A stretch of 64,000 bases of DNA from Nectonema munidae (Eukaryota > Nematomorpha > Nectonematoida > Nectonematidae). Shown here piece by piece: positions 12,183 through 23,819 of this stretch. The stretch covers positions 496,001 to 560,000 of the forward strand of contig JAUIRK010000923.1 of the NCBI GenBank assembly GCA_030549495.1, written 5' to 3'. How positions within the stretch are numbered: position 1 is the stretch's first letter; every line of letters starts with the position of its first letter. The translations under genes and the position numbers were made by a program. The notes beneath the pieces were generated by a model. It saw nothing but the letters and a program-made list of their open reading frames with translations, did no database searches and was not told where the DNA came from.

Positions 12183-12767
12183 TCCCTTGGATAAAAACCG
12201 AGCATCAAAATTGAATGGAAGTTTAAAGTGATTTGCTCAATGCACCGTCTTCTCTAAAACCCAAAGTTAAAGAATTTGTTAGATTCATCTTGCTTATAAG
12301 TAGGAACAATCCTCTTTAAATACTTTTTATAATGAAACTATAAATATGGCTTAATCTTGTTATAAAGATGATTAACATATATTATTCAAGTTTTGAACCG
12401 AATCCTTCAGGCATTGGTTCTCGAAAATGTTCGCTTTACATTTTGAATTAATTCCCACACAACTTAAAGCAACATGTTTTAATTTCCTGCATCACATGTG
12501 ATGCATTGCGCTTAAAATGGCTAAATCACAAACGATTATGCGATTCGTCCTACCTTCAAACTAGTGATGGGACGATACGAAAGTTTTGTACGATTCCGAT
12601 TCTAACCCTAACCAATATAGGAAAAATTCTTAACTTTATCGGGATAAGTGACTACAATGTGTAGTCATTTAATTTTCATAAATTTTACCCCACTATTCAT
12701 ACATTAACACAAGTGTTTTCAAAAAACAACTTTATTAAGAAAAATTATTACAATATTTGCAAGGTAT
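12183..12767. other. AT-rich spacer beside the piggyBac remnant
   Basis: No gene. At 12568-12600 a phrase of the type GGGACGATACGAAAGTTTTG, then GATTCCGATTCT, is echoed in reverse at 31230-31262. It may be the outer end of the piggyBac element or another repeat. Confidence 0.35.
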
Positions 12768-14365
12768 GATTTTTTTCTCCTACAAATGTTCTTTGCAATA
12801 AGCCTTTGAGCAAAGGGAGTAATTTTTTCCTGATGATTTTTTACAAATAAAACACCTTTTTGGCGTTTTATTAGTATTATTTATTCCTTCAATATATAAA
12901 CTTTGCGTACTTGAAGTAAAAAAGTGAATCATATCTGGTTTTATTTCTGTCTAAAGATCATGGGTTTTCTAATCTTTTTTTCATGTATGCTGATGAAAGT
13001 TTTTAGCTTAAATATTTGAGAAAATTTATTGTTGATTTGATTTATCCATTTTCTTGGAAATTATATAAGAATTGAGACATGCTACATCAAGCATGTTGAA
13101 AAAATTAATCAATAGCCAGCGAACTTTTTTCTCCTATATTTTCATCCATCAATCGACACCACCTTTAGTCTTATTATAAAAGGCGATTAATTCTGGTATG
13201 TTGTTATCATTGTTGAAATCGGTAGCAAAAAAGTTAATTGATAAAAGACAAAGATTTATTTTTCTTAGGAAGATATGATTTTGATCTTGTTCTGATTGCC
13301 ATACTTGAAAATTGTTGAGCCAATTTCTCTACCTTTGAAGTTTCTGAAAGATAAAGGAAGTTCTCTTTTATTCTGCGGAAGGTAAGGTTTTATCAAGATG
13401 GTTGGCAGCTAAACTATGACTTGTGAAAAAATTATCTACTGTAATATTTCGACCAGTTTCTTCATAAGGCCTTACTAACTCCAAACACGTTTTTTCTGCT
13501 AAATTTAACGATCTTATGTTGTTTTCTTTCCAAGTATATTATTGCATTATTGAGAGCATAACTTAGTTTTGTTTCGCATATTCAAAAAAATTTTTGGCTT
13601 AGAAGGCATATAGGTTTTTGCCAAATTCTTCCTCGATATCAAACTAACTGTTCGTCAATATTTGGAAGTTCTTCGGCGATATAGGGACGTCTTTGAGCTA
13701 AAAAAAACGAATCTCATACTTCTCTTATCGCTGTAAGCTTATCCATCTCTTTTCTTTGTTTTTTAGTGAGAATATTGTCAAACCTTAGACATCTGAGTAA
13801 ACTTTTATTTGACAAAAAACCATGCAAGCTCTAAAAAATGGCTTGCTATCCTTTTGAGTGTAAAAATCATTCAAATCGCAAAACTCTATCCCGATCAGCA
13901 TCTGTTGGAATCAGAAAACCAAATGAAGCCTCTAATTCTTTAAATGTAAACATCAACTGGAGTTTGCGATTTGTACATTTTAAAACATGTCTTTTAAATT
14001 CTTCAGGAAAAAGTAAGTCAAACAATTATTTTTCATTCATACTTCTAGAAAGCGTTCTACCTTTTTTGGTAATGCGTCTCAATCGCACTATATTCTCCTT
14101 CATTTTATTCTACCATTTCACCCTACATATATTATCTTCGCTTTATGAGGATATATCTTCTTCACAAGTGTGCTCTTCGAAAAAAATTGTAAAATCTCTT
14201 TCTTCTTCGACAACTTCATTAGCGTAATCCGAATTTTCTTCCGTCAGTGTGTTTACTTGGAAGGTTTGCAAACTCACTTAACTCATCCATATCTGTATCG
14301 TCATTGCATATGCTACTTATTTTTAGCAAACTGCATGCTTCAATAAAAGATTTTCTTTTGCTCAT
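12768..14365 (-). pseudogene. piggyBac transposase relic 1
   Basis: Nearly full-length but broken piggyBac transposase. The likely start is the ATG at 14363-14365 (MSKRKSFIEACSLLKI, then acidic NDDTDMDELSEF). The acidic N-terminus is typical of the family. The middle keeps the catalytic-core phrase GRNITVDNFFTSHSLAANHL near 13430-13490, with the aspartate of the second catalytic position. The C-terminus is a cysteine-rich zinc-binding domain, CFICKKSSGKNYSLCSKAYC, ending at a stop near 12768. Several stops and frame changes lie between these blocks. Terminal repeats were not identified. The + strand frame at 13838-14227 is a shadow. Confidence 0.85.
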
Positions 14366-15234
14366 ATTGTAAAGAAAAAGAATGTTTGGGTCAGAAAGAA
14401 AATAGGAAATTAAAACAAGCGATATATAAACTAATCGTGAAAACAAAGCAAAATCAATCTACCAAAGCATACAGCATGATGATGCATATAATCGTGTAAC
14501 AGAGAAAAAAAGTTTATATTTATCTTTCCTACATTATTAATAGCTTTATAGGAAAACTGTTTCGGAACTACAAAGGCTATAAGACACATAACAGCAGGAA
14601 GCAACTGGCTATACAATGTAACCAGTTTTGATAGGAAGAAAATAATTGTAATAACTCCTTTTTTTGTCTACCTTGAACTCTATTCTTGGGATCATTTGAA
14701 AGCCAGATGCATGAGGAAATTATACACTTGATTGTAAAGAAAATTAATGCTTCAAGAAATTTATTATTTCAATAGGATGGCCAAATTTTGTAGTCATTTA
14801 TTCCGACAAGGGTGAATTTGAAACATTAAAAAAAAAATTAAGTTATCAATTATGTTTGATTAAATCTAAGGAAACATAATGAACATTAATAAGTCGAATG
14901 TTTTTCTACATAGGTTTAAAAAATTTTCTTTTTTAAATACTCCTCAAAATTGGGACTGAGGTATCCGATGGTATTAATGAAATTTTCCGATGCTATTATG
15001 ATTTCGATATTTAAAAAAACACGATTCAGATTTTGATTCATCAAACATTTTACATTTTTTGTTTGTGCTATTATGAATTTATTGAATGAGTTAAAATTCT
15101 GAAAAACTAAAAGTTGTTATTTTTCAAAAAATCTACTAATATAAAAATTGGTTATTCTTTTTTACTTTTTGAAAGTTTTAAGCATTTTTGTCTCCTTCGT
15201 AATATCCTATTCCTTACAGTATTACTCTGTATAT
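14366..15234. other. AT-rich spacer
   Basis: No recognised gene or repeat. Confidence 0.4.
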
Positions 15235-15725
15235 CAGTGTTTCCCAAACTTTTTCTGATCGTTACCCACTTTTCTTACATAATCCTTGTCTATGGCTCCC
15301 ACAACAATCAGTCGATGAATACCGTGACTGTCTACTAGTATCTAACAATTATAATCATAAGATTAATTAAAAAGAGCATTTTGCTAAAAGATGTTTCAAG
15401 AATAAGCAAAAAATAAAGAAGGAAACATAGAAAATCCACTGGATGGAAAAAGTTTATTAATCCTACGCTATGCGATTTAATCTTTGAATCTTACAAATTT
15501 GAAAACATTGTAACAATTAAGAGCTCTCGTTGGGAGACAATTCTACTCGGTGTGAAGGGTGATGTTACAGATTATCGACAAGCTTCTTGATTCTTGGTTT
15601 TGTTTCCCTTAAAGCACAACGTAGGTCATGTGTAGGTTTTATTTATGCATAGCCTTAGATTACGGCCCTTTAAATTTAGCTTTATGGCCCCCAGGAGGCC
15701 ATGGCCTACAGTTTGGGAACCAATG
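15235..15725. mobile_element. hAT-type non-autonomous element (~491 bp)
   Basis: The left end CAGTGTTTCCCAAACTTTTT is mirrored by the right end, which in reverse complement reads CATTGGTTCCCAAACTGTAG. These are hAT-style ends and resemble the 3' end of the hAT relic at 20480. The 8-bp target duplication is poor (CTGTATAT against CTATATTT), so the outer limits could be off by a few bases. No coding content. Confidence 0.65.
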
Positions 15726-16260
15726 CTATATTTTAGCAAATATGAAAATTTCCTACTTCAGTTGTCCATATAGTTTTTTGTTGAACAAAACTTACACAGC
15801 TGATTCTCTCGTATCCTTTTTTCTCCTTCCCTTTTCTATATATTTCGTGTTTTCCTCAAGTACTACGCTGTATATTGTATCAGTGTAGTAATTTTATTCT
15901 TTTCATAAATTGCATTTTATAACGACTATAGATGAAAAGAATCAGCTATTTTTATTTGTTTAACTCTCCCTCTTTGTTTATCTTATCACACGATATCCTA
16001 GCAACAATTCCAAGGCACATTCATCCATCCTTCATTCTGATATATGTCTTGAAATATCATATTCTCTTCTTTTTTTATTCGAGCAGTTAACATTGACCCT
16101 TGACTTTCATTTCATTTTAAGTAGGGCATAACATATTCCATGAAAATAACCACACCCGATATTTTAGTTTTGTACAAGGGGTAAAGTTCATTCCGTTTTA
16201 TATTTTTTTGACGCTTAACTGTATACTATACTAAGAACCGTATAACTAACGTTATATATA
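15726..16260. other. AT-rich spacer
   Basis: Nothing recognised. Confidence 0.4.
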
Positions 16261-16721
16261 AATATACCCAGTAGTGGGATTCAAAATTTTTGTCAGCCGG
16301 TTCTGTTACAAAAAAGTCCAATTTATCAGCAAATATACTGATCTAAAGACTTAACTCTTAAAAAGAAGACACTACTGATGTTTCAAATTTTATATTCACA
16401 GTATCTCCGATAATTATTTAAAATACCTTGAACGTAAATGATAGTCAAAATCTAGGTATTATATAAGATACGTTGGTCATTAACCAGTTAATAACACACA
16501 TATACAGAGGAAACAAGCACGATACACATGGTGACAAACCTGGTCACCACTTGTATAAATAAACTATGCACTAAATCACTAACGAAACGTACCCCAACGG
16601 TTTCGGTTCATTTCGGATGAGAGGCAGAAGACTACTGACAGCGACTAGTCGGTTCTCCGAACTCACAAAATTCCGTGAGACGGTTCTAACGAACCGGCTG
16701 AATCCCACTACTGAATATACC
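16261..16721. mobile_element. hAT MITE with perfect 8-bp target duplication
   Basis: Element 16269-16713 (445 bp), flanked on both sides by AATATACC (16261-16268 and 16714-16721). Terminal inverted repeats: CAGTAGTGGGATTCA at the left; the right end in reverse complement is CAGTAGTGGGATTCAGCCGG. The GCCGGTTC phrase also occurs at both ends. An 8-bp duplication with CAG ends defines a hAT cut-and-paste event. No coding content. Confidence 0.92.
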
Positions 16722-18287
16722 GGTTTTTAATATTATTTGTGTTTAGTTAATTCCTTTTTTTATTTAGGTGTTTTTAGCTTTTTCAAAAGTGTAAATGATC
16801 TTATCTAGTTTACTGCCAATGGAGTTGCTTTGGACGTCAGTATTGCTCTCTAGATACATGTCCGGTTTTAATACTACAGAGCAGAGAATCTTTGCTCATA
16901 GTTTGATTCAAGGGAGCAAGTGTGCTCTTTTCATGAAACACCCTAATGCAATATCCTTCCTTTGTAAATAGCAATAAAAATTTCGCAAAAGATGACAACT
17001 ATTTCCAAGTGTACAAGATATTGGCTAGCAACAATAGTTTTAACTCTTTCAGGCATTTTTTTCTAAAACTAATTTTGTGATTTTCTTCTTGAATGAGTGT
17101 CATGAAATTAAAAATCACCTGCTTTAAATATTTATTAATATCATTGGAAAAGAAAGCAGATGTTTAGTCTTCAAAATTCTGATTCTTAAATAGATAACAA
17201 ACCAAATAATCAGATGATTTTTAGTGCCTATCAATATTTTTTTATCAATTAGTATTTCATTTTTATTTATACTCTTATCCAACTTATGCGTAAATTTTAT
17301 TCTCTTCCTGTCTATTTTCAAGCTAGATTTTGAAGTTGCGTAAATTGTATTCATCTGTTTTAGGAGTAGTTATACTTTTTCCAACTCCAACTTCACTTTT
17401 TATTTATCTACTCTTATTCTTAATCCACCTATTTTAAGCGCAAATCGATTTATGTAAAAAAAATTTAGCGCTGAAGACTCCACTTCTTTATAATTTTGCA
17501 ACTTTGACTTTAAAAAGCTATAATTATGCAACATCAGTTTTAGAAACATCACTCATCAATTACTGTCTTGCTAATTAGTTTTCAATCTGTAACTAATGTC
17601 AAAAGTGTAATGACATGTACCCTATGTCATTACATCGTTTCTGAATGTGGATTTTCGATAGTCATTGAAAGATGTCCTGAATCTTACACGCTTTTGTGCT
17701 TTATTTTGGAACGCAAAATGCTTGATATATTTTCTTTAACATAAATTAATAAAAAGTTTTATTTGTTTGTATTTGTAGTTTAGTGTCTTTTTTACTTTTT
17801 CTTCAAAATATTTTCAAATTATAGTCTATAATCTTTTTATCTAAGTCAAAACAATATCATTCAAAAACAAAACCAACCTGATTAGTTAAAAGATAATTTG
17901 CGAATTAAAACCATACCTGATGATTTGAAAAATGATCTTAATCAAGTTTTTAAAGCAATTCTCTTTTTTCTAAAGGAAAAATTTTGAAGCGATACTATGG
18001 AAAGAATTTCCATAATTTCTGCAAAGCAAAGCAGACATGGATGTAAAATTCATTTTACAAATGTAAACTTGTGTCGGCATAACTTAGTCAAGAAATTTCT
18101 TATTATTTTCCTAACCTACAAAATTTGAAAAATACTATCAATTTATCAAAAATCTGTTTATATTCTCAATTAATAATCTGGCCATTGAAGACTTTTTATT
18201 TCATTCAAGCAGTTTTTTCATTTTATTTATGATTGAGGAAGTGCAAAACATGTTTTTTGTGAATGTCTCAGCGATTTTTCGATTGAA
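16722..18287. other. AT-rich spacer
   Basis: No gene recognised; short frames lack motif support. The last ~60 bases may belong to the hAT fragment that follows. Confidence 0.4.
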
Positions 18288-18509
18288 ATGCGACAGTGTT
18301 ATGCTGCTGATGTTGCAAAGATGGCTTTGAAAGTTCTTATTCCATTTGCAACTACATATGAGTGTGAGCAAGCATTTTCCATGCTACTTGTCATTGAAAT
18401 CAAATTCCTAAACAGATTGGAAGTGAGCAATGATGTGAGAGTTGCATTGGCCAAAACAGAGCCAAACTTAGACAATTTTTATAGTCTAAGAGCTATTAAG
18501 AAATTATAA
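18288..18509 (+). pseudogene. hAT transposase C-terminal fragment
   Basis: Encodes about 70 residues of the hAT dimerisation domain: VLIPFATTYECEQAFSMLL, then NDVRVALAKTEPNLDNF and a stop. The same domain occurs in the larger hAT relic downstream (LLPFATTYWCESGFS...), but the two differ a lot, so this is a separate, older element. All upstream transposase sequence is missing. Confidence 0.8.
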
Positions 18510-18724
18510 ATAGACCGCCATGGCTAAAATTTTTACAAAGTTTGTGAACCCCTGTTCTATCTCAACAAGAGAACAAAATAATTCATATATGATAGATTGC
18601 TACTCATCGGATGTAATTAAGACTTTATCCCTCCTTATTGCCATTTACCAGTTATTGAAACCGATGGTAACAGTTGCTCTTTCTATCGCTAGATACGCTA
18701 TACTTAACCAAGTAAATTTTTATA

Positions 18725-20480
18725 CCGCAAATATGATACTCAATATTTATTTTATGTTTTTACCTCTATTGGTGATGAAGAATCTCCAGATGCTATTTGT
18801 ATACTTTGTCATACAAAATTAGCCAATAGTTCGTTAGTTCCAGCTAAGTTACAACGACATATGGAGACCAGGCATAGTGAGTATAAAATAAACCCAAATC
18901 CTTTTTTGAAATGAAGCTTGATAGTTATAAAAAAACTCAAAGTATGATTTTAAAAACTTGCAAAACAGATCATGAAAATGCAACTAAGGCTTCATATAAA
19001 GCAGCCTACCTTATTTCACTTTATGGTGACGCTCATCTAATTGGCGAATCACTGATAAAACCAATATTGAAGGATGTAGTTTTTTGTCTATTTGGTGAAT
19101 CATATTCCCAAAAAATTGAATCTGTTTCTTTATCTAATATTACAGTATCTCGCCGTATTTCTGATATTCTGGATTATATTGAATCAGAGCTCATCTCAAG
19201 ATTGTTTATGCTCTGCAAATGGATGAGTCAACAGATGTGGCTGGTCTTGCAATTCTTTTGGTATTTGTTAGATACGATTTTAATAAATCAATTAAGGGTG
19301 ATTTGCTTTTTTGTGAAAGCTTGAATCTTCATACTAGTGGAGAAGATATCTTTAAATGCGTTAATAATTATATGATAAGTCACGGTATCGGTTGGTATAA
19401 ATGCATTTCAGTTTGTTCTGATGGAGCTAAGGCTACGATAGGAAAATTGAACGGCGCTGTTACTAGAATAAAAAATTGTTGCAAAAAACTGCAGCAGTAT
19501 TCACTGCATTCTTCATAGATATGCATTAGTTACGAAAAGAATTCTTCCCTCATTAAAAGTAGTCTTGGACGAAGCTGTGCAAATGATCAATTTTATCAAA
19601 ACGCGACCATTACAATCAAGAATATTCAAAGCTTTATGCGAAGATATGGGCAGCCTTCAAACAACTCTTCTTTTACATATGGAGGTTAGATGGCTTTCGT
19701 GAGGAAACGTTCTGGTAAGAATGGTTGAATTGATGAATGAATTGAAATTTTATTTTCGTGAACATAAATTTAGTTTGTCTATGATTTTTTTCCCAAATTA
19801 TGGATTTCTTAATGAGTCTAGCATAGAAATAGGCGAAGAAACGATACATGAAATATAATATCATCTGAACAGTTTATCTACTTCTCTTACTGAATATTTT
19901 TCTAATTTAGACAACAAAGAACATTATTGGATACATAATCCATTTATAAAATTTAAAAAACCAACAGGATTTTCATCATTGGAATACGAAAAATTAATGG
20001 AAATCCAAGCTGATTCTGATTTAAAGAATAAATTTACCGAAGTGCCATTAGATATTTTTTGGGGTAATCTTCTTGAAGAGTATCCAGAAGTACCAGAAAA
20101 AGTCATAAAAACTCTTCTACCTTTTGCGACAACATATTGGTGTGAATCTGGTTTTTCAAATTATGCGAATGCGAAGACTAAGTGCCGTAATAGACCGAAT
20201 GCTTCGTCAGACATGAGAATTCAGTTATCGAGTATTGAGTTAAATTTTCAAAAAATTCTGAAGTTGAAAAAACAGTTGCATAAATCTCACTGAGGCTTTA
20301 TTTGTTGAAAAAAAAATTGTCTCAAATGTAATTGCGTTTTTTGTTTTTTTCTCTTATATGTGTTCTTGATTTTTCGTATGTTTAAATAATTTTTTTTGTT
20401 AAAAAAAGGTACCAAGGGTTCCGTTATTTTGTGTGATAATCAAATAAGGTTCCGTGAGAAAAAAAGTTAGGGAAACACTG
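18725..20480 (+). pseudogene. ZBED/SCAND3-like hAT transposase relic
   Basis: hAT-superfamily transposase of the ZBED8/SCAND3/FAM200 type. It opens with RKYDTQYLFYVFTSIGDEE, then a BED-like zinc finger (CILCHTKL...LQRHMETRH). The core follows: MDESTDVAGLAILLVFVRYD holds the first catalytic aspartate, CSDGAKATIGKLNGAVTRIK the second, then the insertion domain and the dimerisation motif LLPFATTYWCESGFS, ending HKSH-stop at 20291-20293. Frame changes near 18890, 19215 and 19520 and stops after 19680 inactivate it. The 3' end at 20480 reads CAGTGTTTCCCTAAC in reverse complement, a hAT terminal repeat. The matching 5' end was not found, so the left boundary is uncertain. Confidence 0.9.
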
Positions 20481-22279
20481 CTTTAGTGCAATGTTGTTTT
20501 TTAATTTTTCACTTCGTTAAGAAAGTTTGAAAACCATTTTTCTTCAACGAAAAGTAATATGGAAAATCTACTCTGAAGCCAAACAAGTCTTGAATAATAT
20601 AAAAGAAATATAGAATTGAGAGAATTTAAAATAATGGGGGGGGGGGGGGTGTTTTGAAAGATTTTTTCGTCCCGTTAAAATCATATGGGGAAGAGGGGGG
20701 GGGGGTCGACTTCAAGTAATTTTTACATTTATTAAAACCCCGAATGTAACCCTTTATCTTTGGAAAAAAGCAAAAACATCTGAAAATATTTTTTTGTAAT
20801 AATTCTTCTTTTAACCTATCTAAGAATGAAAGATAAAAAAGATATCTCTAAAATAATTTGATGGGCCATGAATGACCCATTGTGAGTTACCGTGTTTAGT
20901 ATGGGTCATCAGTGACCCATTATGTCTTAGGGGACATACATATATTATGTAACGCAAAACTATTGAAATTTCAACTTAGCTAATATAGTTTAGAAAATTA
21001 CAGATTCTAGAAAAAATTATATTGAAAAATAATTAAAAAAATCATTGAATAAAGTGGAAATCATGGAAGCCACAATTATTTTGAATGCACAGAAACTTGT
21101 TATACGCCAAACTAAAATGTCATGTTTATTTTTATTACAAAAAAGCTCCTCTTTCTTTGCTCTGAAAACTTCGGTAAATGATTTTGGTGCTGAATTTCGG
21201 AATTTCCAATGAAACTTAATAATGGAGTGTTGAAAGTTCTTAATATGAAACCATTTATAAACTTTCTTGCAAGAAATTGTTTGAATTCAAACAAGGAAAG
21301 TTGATTCTTTTTTTTTGTATAAATTCTGAAAGAGTTTACTATTGAAGTTACAAGTAGGTCAAAAAAATATTCAAATAAAACTTATTACGAAATTTTCTGT
21401 TGTGATTATAAAAACCTTTTAGTTGGTTTGATTTATCTTGTTGTTAAGGATCCAGGCCTAAAATTTGATAAAAAAAAATTAAGCAACTTATTTTGCAGCC
21501 ATCAGGCTATTATAATGGAATTCATGCTATATTTTTAAATTCGTAAAAATTCTCTTTTTCCAAAAAAACGACTTGTTTTGTGTGAACAACAGTATTTATA
21601 ACAAAAATATAATTACAAAACACACAAGTCAAAAATAATCTATACAAAAAATCATCAAATATAATTTGATAAAAATAATAATGCTAAGTAACTTGTGAGC
21701 TGAAAAGGCTCTTCGCGCTTAGCGACCCATAAAATGGAGTTATTTATAAAGAAAAATGTGTAGGTGCAGTATAAAGAGCTAAAATGAATGTATGCTTTAT
21801 TATTGATTTCACTTGAACACAATGGTCTACTTCGAACGAGATATAAAAGTCAAATTTTCAATGCATCTGATAAATAACACACACAAGTAATTAAGAACAT
21901 AACAATATATAGTAGTATAGTAGTAATCACACAAATATAAAAACAGTGCAATGAAAAAGTAGTGTGAAAGAAAAAAGATTGATAAAGCGAATGTCATTAT
22001 GTTAAATGACGTCTTATTAGTAATGTCGAAGGTTTAATTAATGTGATTATACATTAAATTTCACTAAACTTCTTATCAAAGGAATTATTTTGAACACAAT
22101 TTTATGAAATGAAAATTTTTTGAGTAGCTCGGTGAAACTTTGGCATAAACATGAATTGAAATTTTTTTATTGTTATGCGCTCAATTGAACAATTTTTTCT
22201 TCGCTAAAGTATATTGAAATTTTATTTATTTCAATGAATTATTTTAGTTTTTATTTTGGGTCATGCGTGACTCAATATG
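20481..22279. other. AT-rich stretch with long G runs
   Basis: No gene recognised. G runs lie at about 20636-20650 and 20694-20705. A short palindrome, ATGGGTCA...TGACCCAT, lies around 20908-20927, with a related half (GGGCCATGAATGACCCAT) at 20863-20880. These may be worn MITE ends. Confidence 0.4.
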
Positions 22280-22508
22280 ATTTAAAGCAACGGTTTTAAA
22301 ACTTTTTTTACTGCCACCCATAGCAAGAACCACAGTTTGCTTCGCGACCCATAATACTTAGGAGTAATAAGACAAACTCTGTTCACTACGTTCATTTATT
22401 CAACATCGACTATTTATATGTCCTTTCTTTTTTGTCACGACCCATTTTATTTTTCACGCGACCCACTGAAGGATCGGCACTCACAGTTTGAAAAACGCTG
22501 ACTTAAAG
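22280..22508. mobile_element. hAT MITE (213 bp) with near-perfect target duplication
   Basis: Element 22288-22500. Left end CAACGGTTTTAAAACTTTTT; right end in reverse complement CAGCGTTTTTCAAACTGTGA. Flanked by ATTTAAAG (22280-22287) and ACTTAAAG (22501-22508), an 8-bp duplication with one mismatch. The body repeats GCGACCCA-type phrases. Confidence 0.8.
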
Positions 22509-23587
22509 GGTTAAGAAAGAATTGAATTGTAAGCAATGCCTTAAATTTTATTTAAACGCATTGAGGACCAAAGACTAATTCGCTGCTTTCATTTTCAATA
22601 AAATTGTATCACATGGCTCCTCCAAACGATAATAATGACTCTTAAAGTTTGATCGCACACTTTGCCTTTGTATGTGTAACCAAACAAGAGAAATATGTGC
22701 ATATTATTCATTTATCTACATTCTAGAATCCATATTTTACTCTGTCTAGTTATTATCATGGTGTAAACATTTTAGACATGTAAAGTTAAACGTCACATTG
22801 ATTAAAAACAGCATTATTCTCTCACACCGCAACATGACAGACAACATCTCTCTTCCAAACATCCTTGATTGCATATAATTCTTTCTCTGACGACTCTCTC
22901 TCTCTCTCTGTGTCTCTTGTACCAGGGATTTAAGTTTTCTCGGCCGAACATTCTTTATTGATTACACTTCGTATTTGTTGAAGACTATTCATTACTTGTT
23001 CAATGAAAAGCTATATATTATATACGATTTTATATTTTATGGCGAATATGATTTATGCAAATCTCTCTTTTTTTCTACCTTTATAAGTTGCTGCTCCTGA
23101 TGCCGGTTACTCTTAATTCATTCCATACATGAAAGGAGTCGTGCAATCAAATTTTGATTTCTTCTTCCTCTAAAACATTGGATTCTATTTTCACTTCTTC
23201 TGCACTCTCATTATTGTATCGTTGTAGAATGTAGATGATGCTGCTACTGCTGCTGCTTGATGATGATCACTTCCTCACTATACTCAGTACACAAAAACAT
23301 CCATGACGCCATCATCCTCTTCTAAGCTTGTGCACTAGTAATAATCAATGAAGATGATAAATAATGCTAATCTTAATCGATTACAAACAAAAGTGAAGCG
23401 TCGTCGTCACCATATCTTCCTCTCATTCATTTCTTCCTACTCCCACTACTACAACTACTATTTCTCCTAATACCAACAGCATCCTAGGATTAACAACAAG
23501 GAAACATTTAGCTTCCTTCTCATTCATTCAATCATTCATACATAACGTTTTCTCCGCACTAAAAAGCGAAAGTTGGGAAGTGCGAAA
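22509..23587 (+). promoter_or_regulatory. Candidate promoter / 5' leader of the receptor gene
   Basis: The kilobase before the first ATG is less AT-rich than its surroundings from about 22820, with a CT run at 22887-22910 and CTG/GAT repeats at 23230-23270. No TATA box or initiator can be assigned with confidence, so this is a positional inference only. Any 5' untranslated exon would lie here. Confidence 0.3.
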
Positions 23588-23819
23588 ATGTCACTCCACT
23601 TCCTCGGTATTGGTAGCAGTTCCACGCCCGCCGGCACTCAAAAATCTCCATTCCTTCACAGATTCTGCACGCTGTCTCTAATCCTTTTTGTTTCGGTGGT
23701 TTGTACCTTGATTCAGTCTGTTTCCTTTTTGCGACCTACTTCCAATGAATTGCCCAGGAGGGCGAGTGATGATGATAAGCACGCCCTCTTCAACTCACTC
23801 AATCACACGAACAGTACAC
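23588..23819 (+). CDS. Receptor exon 1: signal-peptide-like N-terminus
   Basis: Starts at the ATG at 23588; an in-frame upstream TTG at 23573 is not a plausible eukaryotic start. It encodes 77 residues plus one base. A hydrophobic stretch at residues 27-48 ([20 protein letters not shown]) can act as a signal peptide or anchor. Two glycosylation sequons follow (NHT at 72, NST at 75). The donor is GTTAGT, phase 1, which matches exon 2. Composition is clearly less AT-rich than the surroundings. Membership in the receptor gene is inferred from phase, strand and order. Confidence 0.6.

Noticed and set aside
13838-14227. 129-codon + strand frame
   Set aside because: Antisense shadow of piggyBac relic 1.
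23573-23587. Earlier TTG start for exon 1
   Set aside because: Non-ATG start not expected; the ATG at 23588 directly precedes the coding composition.
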